The notes under the pieces are model-generated. The model saw only the letters and a program-made list of their open reading frames with translations, was not told where the DNA came from and did no database searches. The translations under genes were made by a program, and so were the position numbers. A stretch of DNA of 47,661 nucleotides from an uncultured Prevotella sp. (lineage in GTDB: Bacteria; Bacteroidota; Bacteroidia; Bacteroidales; Bacteroidaceae): assembly GCA_946548085.1 (NCBI GenBank), contig CAMNPN010000021.1:1-47661 (forward strand), read 5' to 3'. Shown piece after piece: positions 34,917 to 43,483 of the stretch (its first letter is position 1; every line of letters starts with the position of its first letter).

Positions 34917-35459
34917 GATGTATTCTAATTTTTATCGTTATTTTCGATTTAGGCTGCAAAGTTACGAATATTTTTCCGAAAACGCCGACATTTTTCTTTG
35001 TTTTTACGTTAATACGTAAAAGGCTTATCTAATATTTATTGACAAACCGTTGCTCATATTTCGCGTGAAAGTCAGCAACGGGCCGTTGGCTGCTGAATAC
35101 GCGAGTTTTGGCCGAAAACGTAAATCATTGATATACTGGCTCTTATGATTTTTTACATGCTTTCCGAGCCCGAAAAAGTGCTTCTTGACTGCCAAAAACA
35201 GCCTTCAGACCGCGAGAAAGATGCCTTCAAACTGGGAGTTTGCCGTAAGGAAACTGATAGTTTGCTTACGGCAAAGTCCGGGTTTACTGCCTATAAAGTC
35301 GGAAGGACCCTTATTCTGTCCGTTATTTTGATTATTTGTGCCTTCTCTTTTTCTGGTTTGCAACTTTTCAGGCGTGCTTTTTTAGGCAAGTTTTCTTGAC
35401 AATCACTCGAAGCTGAACCTGAGTCCGAGGTTGAGTGCTCCCTACCCTATGCACGCTGG
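34917..35459. other. Intergenic region with hairpin and a possible gene remnant
   Basis: 543 bp without a convincing gene. It contains the leuS -7 box (34957-34964) and an imperfect inverted repeat near 35072-35095 (CAGCAACG/CCGTTGGCTG). An exact 11-bp hairpin has TTTGCCGTAAG at 35239-35249 and its complement at 35265-35275, with a 15-nt loop. Bases 35403-35441 read on the minus strand as ALNLGLRFSFE plus stop, like the last strand of an outer-membrane barrel. An 84-codon frame at 35145-35399 has no recognisable features. Confidence 0.65.
34957..34964 (-). promoter_or_regulatory. -7 box for leuS
   Basis: Minus strand TAACTTTG, 40 nt upstream of the ATG. The -33 region is not clear. Confidence 0.45.
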
Positions 35460-36785
35460 TTACTGGTTGCCCATGTATTGTCCTACGAAGAAGATGGTGC
35501 CTGTCGACTGCTCGCTGATGACGTAGAGGAACGGACGGTTGGCGTGCAGCACCACGTCCCTGATTGTGGGTTCAGGTCCTAAAGCTGCCAAATCCATGCC
35601 GATCACGGTGACGGCGGCTGCCTCTGTGCCTGTCTCGTTGAGCTTGATGCGCGCCACCTGCTTCATCAGTCCGATGAAGGTAGGCACGTCGCAGAAGTTG
35701 GAGAACTCGGCTTTGTAGGGATCGAAGGCATTGGGCATGCCCAGGCTGCTCATGGTCTCAACGAGGTCAAGATTGGTATTTGATTCGAAGCGCGGCAGCT
35801 TCAGGTCTACGTTGGCCTGGCCCATGTGTTGATAGTTCCTCCGCCAAGTCTCAGAGGTGAGCGTATTGAGCACGTCGCTCACCTGCTTTCCCTCGCGGGG
35901 CAGCAGCAGGGTCATCGTGTAGGCACCGTTGCCGTAAGGAAGGGCCACCGCCTGGCAGAGGTCGTTCTCGGTATAGGGGAACTGCTCTTTCTGGTGCATC
36001 ATCGGCACTTGGAGCAGGTGCTTGTCAGGGCCTGCCTGCTCGAAGTCTTCCATCTGCGTCTCGTTGGCATCGAACTTCTGTGCCCAGGTGCCCTTGAAGT
36101 AGATGGCGTTCAGCAGGTAGCTGACGGCCTTGGGGTCGAACTCGTTTTCGCTGAGCACCTTCTCGATCATCTTCTGCGTGTGGTCGCTGGCCCACTGGTT
36201 GATGACGTCGAGGGTCTTGCCGTCGCCGAAGTCTCGGGTCTCGGGCTGGGCCAGGAAGTAATCGTTGGCCTTCTTCACGAAGTCGGGCTTCAGCGTGTAG
36301 TCCTTGTTCATGTAGATGGTGTTGGCTATCATCACCTTCGTCAACTTGTCGAGGACGGGAGCCTCGGTGAGCATCTTCTGGCAGAAGGCGTTGATACCGT
36401 CGGCACCTGTCTCGCCGAAGCCGAGGGTTTTGTTGATCTGGTTCTGGGTCTCGCCGGCAGCACCGTTGTTGAGCATGCCCAGGGCGTAGGTGATGCTGAT
36501 GGGCGAGATGATCTGGTCCTTCAGGGGATCGCTCGACTGTCGGAAGAGGTTGAAGGCGAAGTCGTTGTTGCCTTCCACCAACTGCCGCTCGGCGCGTGTC
36601 AGCTCGATGTACTTCAGCGGGTTGTCCTTCGGGTCTACGTCATCGGGGTTGATATCTCCTGAATCAACAGGACAGATGACTACCTCGGGTTCTTTCTCGT
36701 CGTCGCTGCCAGAGCAGGCTGTCATTGTCATGGCCATCATTAGGGCGGTGGCCAGCCACAGATTGTTTCTTTTCATCGTTCTCAA
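35460..36785 (-). CDS. Serpin family protease inhibitor (lipoprotein)
   Basis: 441 residues. A signal sequence ending MTMTACSGSDD with a lipobox Cys suggests a lipid-anchored, possibly surface protein. Serpin landmarks are FAFNLFRQSSD, QIISPISITYALGMLNNGAAGET, NAIYFKGTWAQKFD and HANRPFLYVISEQSTGTIFFVGQY. The reactive-loop hinge reads NETGTEAAAVTV (about residues 382-393), which fits an inhibitory serpin. By hinge counting, P1-P1' would be near Ala-Ala in DLAALG, suggesting an elastase-like target. Possible targets are host or competitor serine or cysteine proteases. ATG 36785 or the next Met (36776) may be the start. It is 59 nt after the TIGR03915 gene. Confidence 0.92.
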   Translation of the reverse strand: MRTMKRNNLWLATALMMAMTMTACSGSDDEKEPEVVICPVDSGDINPDDVDPKDNPLKYIELTRAERQLVEGNNDFAFNLFRQSSDPLKDQIISPISITYALGMLNNGAAGETQNQINKTLGFGETGADGINAFCQKMLTEAPVLDKLTKVMIANTIYMNKDYTLKPDFVKKANDYFLAQPETRDFGDGKTLDVINQWASDHTQKMIEKVLSENEFDPKAVSYLLNAIYFKGTWAQKFDANETQMEDFEQAGPDKHLLQVPMMHQKEQFPYTENDLCQAVALPYGNGAYTMTLLLPREGKQVSDVLNTLTSETWRRNYQHMGQANVDLKLPRFESNTNLDLVETMSSLGMPNAFDPYKAEFSNFCDVPTFIGLMKQVARIKLNETGTEAAAVTVIGMDLAALGPEPTIRDVVLHANRPFLYVISEQSTGTIFFVGQYMGNQ

Positions 36786-36844
36786 TATTAATTGGTTTCT
36801 ATCATATAAATGAAGAAAAGGCAGAAATACTGCATCTTTAAGCG

Positions 36845-37645
36845 TTAAAAGATGTGAATGTTTTGTTTTTCCGTCATGTACTTCCAGTAGCGGCGGGGCA
36901 TGTCGTTGAGTTGTTTGCGGGGATTGAGGCGCTCCTTGATGCAGATGGCCTTGAAGTAGGTGCGCCAGAGATCCTGCAGCAGTCGGTCGTCGCTGCTGAG
37001 GATGTCGTCGTCGAGCTGTCCGTTTGTAAGGCTGAACGGCACGGCCTGCTCGTCGGCAAAGGTGATGCGGGTCACGTCTGCCTCGCTCTCCTCCCCGGCA
37101 TAGTAATAGCCATAGTGGCGACGGGCGTCGTAGATGAGCCAGGGCTGGTCGCGGAAACGGTCCTGGAAGTGGTCGACGACGATGGGCAGCACGTTGTGGT
37201 CGGGGGCGACGACACCGAGGTAGGTGCCGTCCTTGGCTTTCTGGAAACGGACGAACTGCTTCATGCGGAGCTGTTCGTGGGCCACCTTCTTTGCGATGTT
37301 ACGCACGGCGAGCACATCGGGGTCGGCATAGTTGTGACCCCCTCCTGCCCCACCCCTGAATACCTTGCAGATATAATTGAAGAGCGGTTGGTTGAGCTCG
37401 CGCAGTTCTGAGAGCCAGCTCAGGGAGATGACGTGCAGGGCCTCGCGGTCGAGGTGCTTCTCCAAGCCTGTCCACACGCGGCGGGCCTTCTCCTCATCGG
37501 TATGCACCAGATACTGCCGGTCGCAGAAGAGCGGCAGCGGCTCGCCCTCGGTGAGCAGTGCCTCCGGCTGCTCGTGCAGGGCGAAGGCATCGAATACGGC
37601 TGTCAGCAGCCCGTCGAGGGTATTATCAAAGATGTAGGCGGTCAT
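36845..37645 (-). CDS. TIGR03915 family DNA-metabolism protein
   Basis: 266 residues. The opening YIFDNTLDGLLTAVFDAF is the family hallmark; a Cys is not conserved in any cluster. The middle has DPDVLAVRNIAKKVAHE and MKQFVRFQKAKDGTYLGVVAP, and the C-terminal region has RLNPRKQLNDMPRRYWKYMTE. The family is described as a probable DNA-metabolism/repair protein, always paired with the radical-SAM protein TIGR03916. That pairing is present here: its ATG overlaps the partner's stop by one base (TGATG). In some relatives the domain is fused to a uracil-DNA glycosylase. The activity is unproven. Confidence 0.9.
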   Translation of the reverse strand: MTAYIFDNTLDGLLTAVFDAFALHEQPEALLTEGEPLPLFCDRQYLVHTDEEKARRVWTGLEKHLDREALHVISLSWLSELRELNQPLFNYICKVFRGGAGGGHNYADPDVLAVRNIAKKVAHEQLRMKQFVRFQKAKDGTYLGVVAPDHNVLPIVVDHFQDRFRDQPWLIYDARRHYGYYYAGEESEADVTRITFADEQAVPFSLTNGQLDDDILSSDDRLLQDLWRTYFKAICIKERLNPRKQLNDMPRRYWKYMTEKQNIHIF

Positions 37646-38934
37646 CAGTCCTTGAAGTCGAGGGTTAGCTGCAGTTCTTCGGCAGCACGTTTCTGCTGGC
37701 TCTTCGAGATGAGCATCGGGCGGAGGCGCTCGGGGTGCAGCTCGTTGATGCCGATGACGGGTATGGAGTAGTTGGTGGTCAGCTCATGGCAGGTGATGAA
37801 GTACTTGGCTTTCTTCATCACCACGCCCATCTTCTTCAGGTCGAAGGATGTCAGGCGGTTGAAGCGGCGCGAGTTGACGATGAGCCAGGCCGACTTGGTG
37901 CCGAGGCCCGGCACGCGGAGCAACTGCTCATAGTCGGCGGTGTTGATGTCTACGGGGAAGGCCTCCGGGTGGCGCAGGGCCCAGGCCAACTTGGGGTCTA
38001 TCTCTAAGTCGAGGTTGGTGTGCTGGTCGTCGACAATCTCCTCTACCCGGAAATGATAGAAGCGCAGCAGCCAGTCGGCCTGATAGAGCCGGTTCTCGCG
38101 CACCAATGGTGGCTGCTTCAGGATGGGCAGTCGGGGGTCGTAGGTGTTCACGCTGATGTAGCCGGAGTAATAGACGCGCCGCATGGTGGGCTGTCCGTAG
38201 AGGGCCGACGACATTGAGAGGATGTCGCGGTCGGTCTCCTTCGTGGCCCCCACAATCATCTGCGTCGACTGTCCGGCCGGTACGAAGCGTGGGGCGTGAC
38301 GGTATTTCCTGCGGTCTTCCTTGTTCTCCAGCACGCCCTGCTGTATCAGCCTCATGGGCTGGAACACGCTCTGGTGGTCTTTCTCGGGAGCCAACAGCTT
38401 CAGCGACTCTTCCTTCGGAATCTCGATGTTGACGCTCATACGGTCGGCATAGCGTCCTGCCTCCGAAAGCAGCTCCTGCGAACAGCCGGGAATGCTCTTC
38501 AGATGGATATAGCCGTTGAAGCGGTGCACCGTCCGCAGGTCGCGGGCGATGGCCGTGAGGCGCTCCATGGTATAGTCGGGGTTGCGCACTACCCCACTCG
38601 ACAGGAACAGGCCCTCGATGTAGTTGCGGCGGTAGAACTCCATCGTGATCTCCTCCAGCTCCGAGACGGAGAGCGTGGCGCGTGGGATGTCGTTGGAGCG
38701 ACGGTTGATGCAGTAGGCGCAGTCGTACTTGCAGTGGTTGGTCAGCATCACCTTCAGCAGCGAGATGCAGCGCCCGTCGTCGGCAAAGGAGTGGCAGATG
38801 CCCACGCCGCCAACGGTAGAGCCCACCATCCCTTTCTTGCCGCTGCGCACAGTACCGCTCGACGAGCACGACACGTCGTACTTCGCCGATTCTGCCAGTA
38901 TGCGCAACTTCTCCATCGTTTTCTCTGTCAGCAT
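37645..38934 (-). CDS. Radical-SAM DNA modification/repair protein (TIGR03916 type)
   Basis: 429 residues. The radical-SAM motif CKYDCAYC (Cx3Cx2C) holds the [4Fe-4S] cluster. AKYDVSCSSSGTVRSGKKG at the N terminus and GGVGICHSFADDGRC are family-specific blocks. A helix-hairpin-helix near residue 340 (YEQLLRVPGLGTKSAWLIV) suggests DNA binding. It pairs with TIGR03915 next door, and a joint role in DNA modification or repair is the family's working hypothesis. The promoter -7 box ends only 6 nt before the ATG at 38934, so the mRNA may be leaderless, or translation may begin at the Met at 38916 (MEKLRIL). Confidence 0.88.
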   Translation of the reverse strand: MLTEKTMEKLRILAESAKYDVSCSSSGTVRSGKKGMVGSTVGGVGICHSFADDGRCISLLKVMLTNHCKYDCAYCINRRSNDIPRATLSVSELEEITMEFYRRNYIEGLFLSSGVVRNPDYTMERLTAIARDLRTVHRFNGYIHLKSIPGCSQELLSEAGRYADRMSVNIEIPKEESLKLLAPEKDHQSVFQPMRLIQQGVLENKEDRRKYRHAPRFVPAGQSTQMIVGATKETDRDILSMSSALYGQPTMRRVYYSGYISVNTYDPRLPILKQPPLVRENRLYQADWLLRFYHFRVEEIVDDQHTNLDLEIDPKLAWALRHPEAFPVDINTADYEQLLRVPGLGTKSAWLIVNSRRFNRLTSFDLKKMGVVMKKAKYFITCHELTTNYSIPVIGINELHPERLRPMLISKSQQKRAAEELQLTLDFKD

Positions 38935-38939
38935 GGGTG

Positions 38940-38970
38940 CAAAGATACGGAAAGAATTCGAAACGGCAAA
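38940..38970 (-). promoter_or_regulatory. Promoter of the radical-SAM/TIGR03915 unit
   Basis: Minus strand: -33 TTTG (38970-38967), 19-nt spacer, -7 TATCTTTG (38947-38940). Transcription should start at or within 2-3 nt of the annotated ATG (38934). Confidence 0.75.
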
Positions 38971-38999
38971 GGAAAGAGAGGAAAAACATCGGATAACGC

Positions 39000-39030
39000 T
39001 TGGCGGTTTATCGAAAAAGCAGTATCTTTG
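39000..39030 (+). promoter_or_regulatory. Promoter of the LRR protein gene
   Basis: The -33 TTG (39000-39002), a 20-nt spacer and the -7 TATCTTTG (39023-39030). The ATG is at 39057. It is divergent from the radical-SAM promoter. Confidence 0.75.
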
Positions 39031-39056
39031 CAGCCGTATTTTTAATACCATTATTA

Positions 39057-40754
39057 ATGAAACGCATCCAATTTATCATTCTGACGGCCTGCTTTCTGCT
39101 GGCAGGCACGGGACACACGTACAGCAGAACCCTGAATCTGAAGGCCGGAGAGTTGGAAAACCTCTTCAAGACCTACGACCTGGAGTATGAGAAAGACCTG
39201 ACGCTGGTAGGCACCATCAACGGCAGCGACCTGAAGGTGCTGCGCGACTGGGCCCGCGACTTCAGGACGCTGAACCTGGAGGACTGCCGCATCGTGGCCG
39301 GCGGAGAACCTTACTATGAGGACTACACGACTGAGGACGATGTCCTCGGCTCGTACCTCTTCGGCGACAAGGAGTTCAAGCAACTGGTGCTGCCCTGGAC
39401 GCTGAAGAAGATTGGCGACTATGCTATCTCCTTCTGTGGCGACAGCATCAACCTGCCCTCTTCGCTGACCTGGCTGGGCGACCATGCCTTCGTCAACAAT
39501 AACTTCAAGAAGCTGCACCTGCCTGCCTCGCTGGACCACATCGGCAATGGAGCACTGAACGGTAACATCACGCTGGCCGACGTGACCCTCGATCCTGACA
39601 ACCCCTTCTTCGTGCTCGAAGACGGCTACCTCTATACCCGTGACCACAGCCGTCTGCTGTCGTATTTCGGTGAAATCAGTTCGCGGGTAGAGACGTTCAC
39701 CATCCGTCCGGAGGTCAGGATCATCGACGACAAGGCCTTCAACTTCCACCGTACCTACAATATCACCCTCAACGAGGGCCTGGAGCACATCGGCGCCTAT
39801 GCCTTCAGATATGCGCTCAACAATATTGCGCCCCATCAGAAGAAATTGGTGATACCCAACAGCGTGAACTACATCGGCGAGTATGCCTTCGAGAACTGCT
39901 ATATGGACGAGGTCATTATCTCCGACAATGTGGACTCTCTGTTCAATGACACCTTCTCCTTCTGTTTCATCGATCAAATCCACATGCCTGCGAAACTGAA
40001 GTATATTGGTGCGAGAGCGCTATACAACAACCATCTGGACAACCTGGTGCTGCCTGAAGGGGTGGAGACAATAGAGCGGAATGCCTTCTATGATTTAAAT
40101 GTCGACAAGCTGGTGATACCAGAGAGTGTGAAATTCCTCGAAGAGTTTGCTTTCTATGGCTGTTATATGAAAGACCTCGAGATTAAGGCCCCGCTCGACA
40201 GCATACCCAAGGCAGCCTTCTACAGTTGCCAGGATCTTAAAAGGCTGGTGCTGCCGCCAACCATCAAACGCATCGGACAGTCGGCTTTCTACGAGTGCTA
40301 CCGCATGACGGAATGTAAGTTGCCAGAAGGGCTGGAGGAGATAGGCAGCTGGGCGCTGTCGGGTGCCGACCACCTGAAGGAGTGGCACATACCAGCATCC
40401 GTTCGGAAGATAGAGTGGGCAGCCTTTGCCGTACCTAATTTCTCGTCGCATACCGTCTATATGTACTCCGAGGAGCCACCGGCAGAAATGGATGAGGATG
40501 CTTTCCGCTACTGGACGATGGAGCAGTCGGTGCTCTACGTGCCCAAGGGCTGTATGGATAACTATCGGGAGGCTCCCTGGAGTTATTTCGGAACCATCAA
40601 GGAGTTTGAGCCATCGGGCGTATCACCCGTTCTTCGCACGCCTCAGGACTTGGATAGCCGCTACTACGATCTTCAGGGGCGCCCTGCTACGCCCGGCTCG
40701 CATGGGCTTCGCATCGAAGTGACGCCTGGCGGCGCAAGGAAAGTAGTCAGATAG
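39057..40754 (+). CDS. Secreted leucine-rich-repeat (LRR_5, BspA-type) protein
   Basis: 565 residues with a signal peptide (MKRIQFIILTACFLLAGTG). LRR_5 repeats run from about residue 70 to 500, with cores such as LVLPWTLKKIGDYAI, LHLPASLDHIGNGAL and LVIPESVKFLEEFAF. Just after the signal peptide is the Prevotella N-terminal segment LKAGELENLF and LTLVGTINGSDLKVLR. The C terminus YYDLQGRPATPGSHGLRI is a degenerate form of the YDLQGR tail frequent in Prevotella secreted proteins. It is expected at the cell surface, where BspA-type proteins bind host or microbial partners. Start chosen because the signal peptide begins at this ATG and the promoter lies just upstream. It runs parallel to the GH5 gene. 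Confidence 0.92.
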   Translation: MKRIQFIILTACFLLAGTGHTYSRTLNLKAGELENLFKTYDLEYEKDLTLVGTINGSDLKVLRDWARDFRTLNLEDCRIVAGGEPYYEDYTTEDDVLGSYLFGDKEFKQLVLPWTLKKIGDYAISFCGDSINLPSSLTWLGDHAFVNNNFKKLHLPASLDHIGNGALNGNITLADVTLDPDNPFFVLEDGYLYTRDHSRLLSYFGEISSRVETFTIRPEVRIIDDKAFNFHRTYNITLNEGLEHIGAYAFRYALNNIAPHQKKLVIPNSVNYIGEYAFENCYMDEVIISDNVDSLFNDTFSFCFIDQIHMPAKLKYIGARALYNNHLDNLVLPEGVETIERNAFYDLNVDKLVIPESVKFLEEFAFYGCYMKDLEIKAPLDSIPKAAFYSCQDLKRLVLPPTIKRIGQSAFYECYRMTECKLPEGLEEIGSWALSGADHLKEWHIPASVRKIEWAAFAVPNFSSHTVYMYSEEPPAEMDEDAFRYWTMEQSVLYVPKGCMDNYREAPWSYFGTIKEFEPSGVSPVLRTPQDLDSRYYDLQGRPATPGSHGLRIEVTPGGARKVVR

Positions 40755-40807
40755 TTGTGCTGGATGAAGGGCTCTTGGCTGTCTCAGAAGAAAAAGATGG
40801 GGAAATG

Positions 40808-40839
40808 TTTGGTAATTAGGAGAAAAGTTCTTACCTTTG
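40808..40839 (+). promoter_or_regulatory. Promoter of the GH5 hydrolase gene
   Basis: The -33 TTTG (40808-40811), a 20-nt spacer and the -7 TACCTTTG (40832-40839), 41 nt before the ATG. Confidence 0.7.
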
Positions 40840-40880
40840 CCCTCACCTAAAAGCAATATTTATCAACTATCGGAAAGATT

Positions 40881-42029
40881 ATGAAGAAATTAACGACATG
40901 GCCCTTGGTGCTCATCGCGATGGCGATGCTGGCACTCGCTGCTTGCACGGGCAAGACGGAGACAGAACAGACAGTAAACAACTTCCGCATCAAGCGCGGC
41001 ACGAACGTGAGCCACTGGCTCTCGCAGTCGGAGGAGCGCGGCGAGGCGCGCAGACAGCACATCCAGGAGGATGACTTCGCCAGGCTCGACTCGCTGGGGT
41101 TCGACTTCGTCAGGCTGCCCATCGACGAGGTGCAGTTCTGGGATGAGGACGGCAACAAACTGCCTGAGGCGTGGGAGCTGATGACGAATGCCATCAACTG
41201 GGCCGAGAAGCACGACCTGCGCGTGATCGTAGACCTGCACATCATCCGCTCACACTACTTCAATGCCGTCAACGAGAGCGGCCAGTCGGCCAACACGCTC
41301 TTCACCTCGGAGAAGGCCCAGCAGGACCTGATCAACCTGTGGTACCAACTCTCCGACGTGCTGAAGGGCTACAGCAACGACTCCGTGGCCTACGAGTTCA
41401 TGAACGAGCCCGTGGCCGACGATCACGAACAGTGGAACCAGCTGGTGGCCAAGGTGCACAAGGCCCTCCGAGAGCGCGAGCCGCAGCGCACGCTCGTCAT
41501 CGGCTCCAACCGTTGGCAGGGCTACGAGACGATGAAGTACCTCAAGGTGCCCGAGGGCGATAAGAACATTATCCTCTCCTTCCACTACTACAACCCGATG
41601 CTGCTCACCCACTATGGTGCCTGGTGGACGCCTACCCGCGACTACAAGGGCAAGGTGAACTATCCCGGCGTGCTCGTGTCGAAGGAGGACTTCGAGGCTG
41701 CCCCCGACTCAATCAAGCCGCTCATAGAGCAGTACACGAAGGAGGAGTGGAACATCGACCGCATCCGTGCCGACTTCAAGGATGCCATCGAGGCGGCCAA
41801 GAAGTACGATTTGCAGCTGTTCTGCGGCGAGTGGGGCGTGTATGAGCCCGTAGACCGCGAACTGGCTTACAAGTGGACGAAGGACATGCTCAGCGTCTTC
41901 GATGAGTCGGGAATCGCCTGGACCACCTGGTGCTACGATGCCGATTTCGGATTCTGGGATCAGCAGAAACACGACTTCAAGGACAAGCCGCTGGTAGACC
42001 TCCTTATGTCGGCCAAGGGCTTGGAATAG
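40881..42029 (+). CDS. Glycoside hydrolase family 5 lipoprotein (cellulase-like)
   Basis: 382 residues. A lipoprotein signal ends LALAACTG, so it should be a lipid-anchored envelope enzyme. The GH5 (alpha/beta)8 barrel shows RGTNVSHWLSQSEERGEAR at the start, GFDFVRLPIDEVQFW, the acid/base Glu in AYEFMNEPVAD, ILSFHYYNPMLLTHYGAWW, and the nucleophile Glu in LFCGEWGVYEP. GH5 enzymes hydrolyse beta-1,4-glucans, mannans and related glycans; the exact substrate is not predictable. It has its own promoter. No SusC/SusD pair is nearby, so it is not in a full polysaccharide-utilisation locus. Confidence 0.93.
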   Translation: MKKLTTWPLVLIAMAMLALAACTGKTETEQTVNNFRIKRGTNVSHWLSQSEERGEARRQHIQEDDFARLDSLGFDFVRLPIDEVQFWDEDGNKLPEAWELMTNAINWAEKHDLRVIVDLHIIRSHYFNAVNESGQSANTLFTSEKAQQDLINLWYQLSDVLKGYSNDSVAYEFMNEPVADDHEQWNQLVAKVHKALREREPQRTLVIGSNRWQGYETMKYLKVPEGDKNIILSFHYYNPMLLTHYGAWWTPTRDYKGKVNYPGVLVSKEDFEAAPDSIKPLIEQYTKEEWNIDRIRADFKDAIEAAKKYDLQLFCGEWGVYEPVDRELAYKWTKDMLSVFDESGIAWTTWCYDADFGFWDQQKHDFKDKPLVDLLMSAKGLE

Positions 42030-42372
42030 GATTTCGATAGCCGACATAGAGTCGGCAGGACGGTTGACTATTAGTCGGCTGACTGGTTGACTAGTAGTCA
42101 ACCGGTTGGTTGACTGGAGTCGGCCACAACTTTAGACGGCACTTTATACCGGTTTCCCTGCCTGAAACCATTACTTTCCTTGCCTGAAACCATCGCTTTC
42201 CCTGCTCGTAAGCATGAATCATGGGGGCAGGTTCATGACCTAAGCTTGGGTCAAGCAGCCTGTCCCCGTGATACATTATCCCCATCAGTGGCGTGTAATT
42301 ATTAAATAATCTTAATTTTTTGCTGACTTTTGCAAGGTTTCGGGCCTCTGCAGATTTATAGAAGAAAAAAGC
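42030..42372. other. Intergenic region with palindromes and 22-bp tandem repeats
   Basis: 343 bp. Hairpin GCCGAC/GTCGGC (42040-42056, 5-nt loop) is followed by a near-perfect palindrome, GGTTGACTA at 42085-42093 with its exact complement 42095-42103. The neighbourhood keeps re-using GGTTGAC and AGTCGGC words. A tandem 22-bp repeat starts at 42153, 42175 and 42197. A hairpin at 42224-42265 has GGGGGCAGG pairing with CCTGTCCCC. No protein frame looks real. Confidence 0.75.
42153..42220. repeat. Three 22-bp tandem repeats (TTTCCYTGCCTGAAACCAT type)
   Basis: Units begin at 42153, 42175 and 42197. The first two match at 19 of 22 positions; the third is diverged after TTTCCCTGC. The period equals that of the palindrome array at 20.8 kb, whose units also contain TTTCCCTG. 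Confidence 0.8.
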
Positions 42373-43449
42373 ATGAAGATTATGAAAGCAAGTATCAACC
42401 ATTGGCATTGCGCCGCAAAGACCGTCATCATCGCCATGACGGCAGTAGTATTCACAGCGTGTTCCACAGACAGTGAAGACAACGCCACCCGTGTATATCC
42501 CGTCGTCTGTCCTATAGAGCCGGAACAGCCCATGCTGAAGACCAGGTCCAACGTCGACGATGCGACCTATGACAGGCTGGCAACCTTCTTTATGATGGCC
42601 TTTGATGATGCCCGCAAAACTGGCAGCGACGGGCGGCGTATCGGCTTCTTCGGACAGTTAACCGACGAAGTAGAGGCCTGTTATCTGATCACCAGCGTAG
42701 AGGACTTCAAGGCCGTCTACTATGGCGACCGGATGCTGCCGGAGGTCGACTTTGAGCGATACTCCGTGCTCGTGGGCAGGAGCTACAGCACGGACAGCCG
42801 GGAATCGCTCGGCAACTACACCTACAATCTGGTCGACGAGGGCGATCATTACCGGCTGCCAGTCAACATCCTGCGCAACGTCAACCCCAGTCTCGTCTAT
42901 ACTCAGGAAATCGGCGACCTGTTCTATTGGGACGTCTTCCCCAAGGTCGAATCGAAGCCCGTCTTGATGGAGCGGCGCGTGGTGGAGAAGGTGATCGATG
43001 AGGACCAGTCGGCGCAGGCTGCAGGGATGCTGCAACTCCGTGGGAGTAACTGGGTGCTGACGGGCTATACCGATCGAGACAGCGTGGCCCATCAGGTGGG
43101 CAGCGGATGGGGCGACAGCAGGTACACCATCAGTTTCCTGGCCGACGGCACGATGCAGGGCAAGATCGGCGCCAACAGCATCGGGGCACGCTATCTTTTA
43201 AGCCCCTGGAAAGCCTGTCTCGCATCTGGTGACGGGCTCCGCTTCGTGGGCTGGTTCGCACTGACGGATGGCTTTACGACCTTAGTCTTGGAGACTGGCG
43301 CCGACGCCACTGACGCCTATTTCGGCAGCCACCTCTGGGAGATGGAGTTCTTCGATGTCAACGAGTATGATCTCACCCTTTCCGATTCCCGTGGCCAGAA
43401 GTTCTCCTTCCGCGACGCCTCGCTCTTCCGCGACGCCTCGCTGAAGTAG
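42373..43449 (+). CDS. Lipoprotein with META/HslJ-like C-terminal domain
   Basis: 358 residues. The signal region TAVVFTACSTDSEDN carries a lipobox Cys. The N-terminal half is an unassigned domain (FFMMAFDDARKTGSDG). From about residue 215 the pattern LQLRGSNWVLTGYTDR, then YTISFLADGTMQGKIGANS and ARYLLSPW resembles the META/HslJ fold of small beta-barrel envelope proteins. The function is unknown. The C terminus ends RDASLFRDASLK because an 18-bp unit (43408-43425) is tandemly duplicated at 43426-43443. It lies downstream of GH5 across the repeat-rich gap and is followed by a hairpin at 43484-43524. Confidence 0.7.
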   Translation: MKIMKASINHWHCAAKTVIIAMTAVVFTACSTDSEDNATRVYPVVCPIEPEQPMLKTRSNVDDATYDRLATFFMMAFDDARKTGSDGRRIGFFGQLTDEVEACYLITSVEDFKAVYYGDRMLPEVDFERYSVLVGRSYSTDSRESLGNYTYNLVDEGDHYRLPVNILRNVNPSLVYTQEIGDLFYWDVFPKVESKPVLMERRVVEKVIDEDQSAQAAGMLQLRGSNWVLTGYTDRDSVAHQVGSGWGDSRYTISFLADGTMQGKIGANSIGARYLLSPWKACLASGDGLRFVGWFALTDGFTTLVLETGADATDAYFGSHLWEMEFFDVNEYDLTLSDSRGQKFSFRDASLFRDASLK

Positions 43450-43483
43450 CCGCCTTTCTTGGTTATCATCCATGCGCAATAAC

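Noticed and set aside
35145..35399. 84-codon plus frame in the leuS-serpin gap
   Set aside because: No homology I recognise, no promoter, and it contains the 11-bp hairpin; probably chance.
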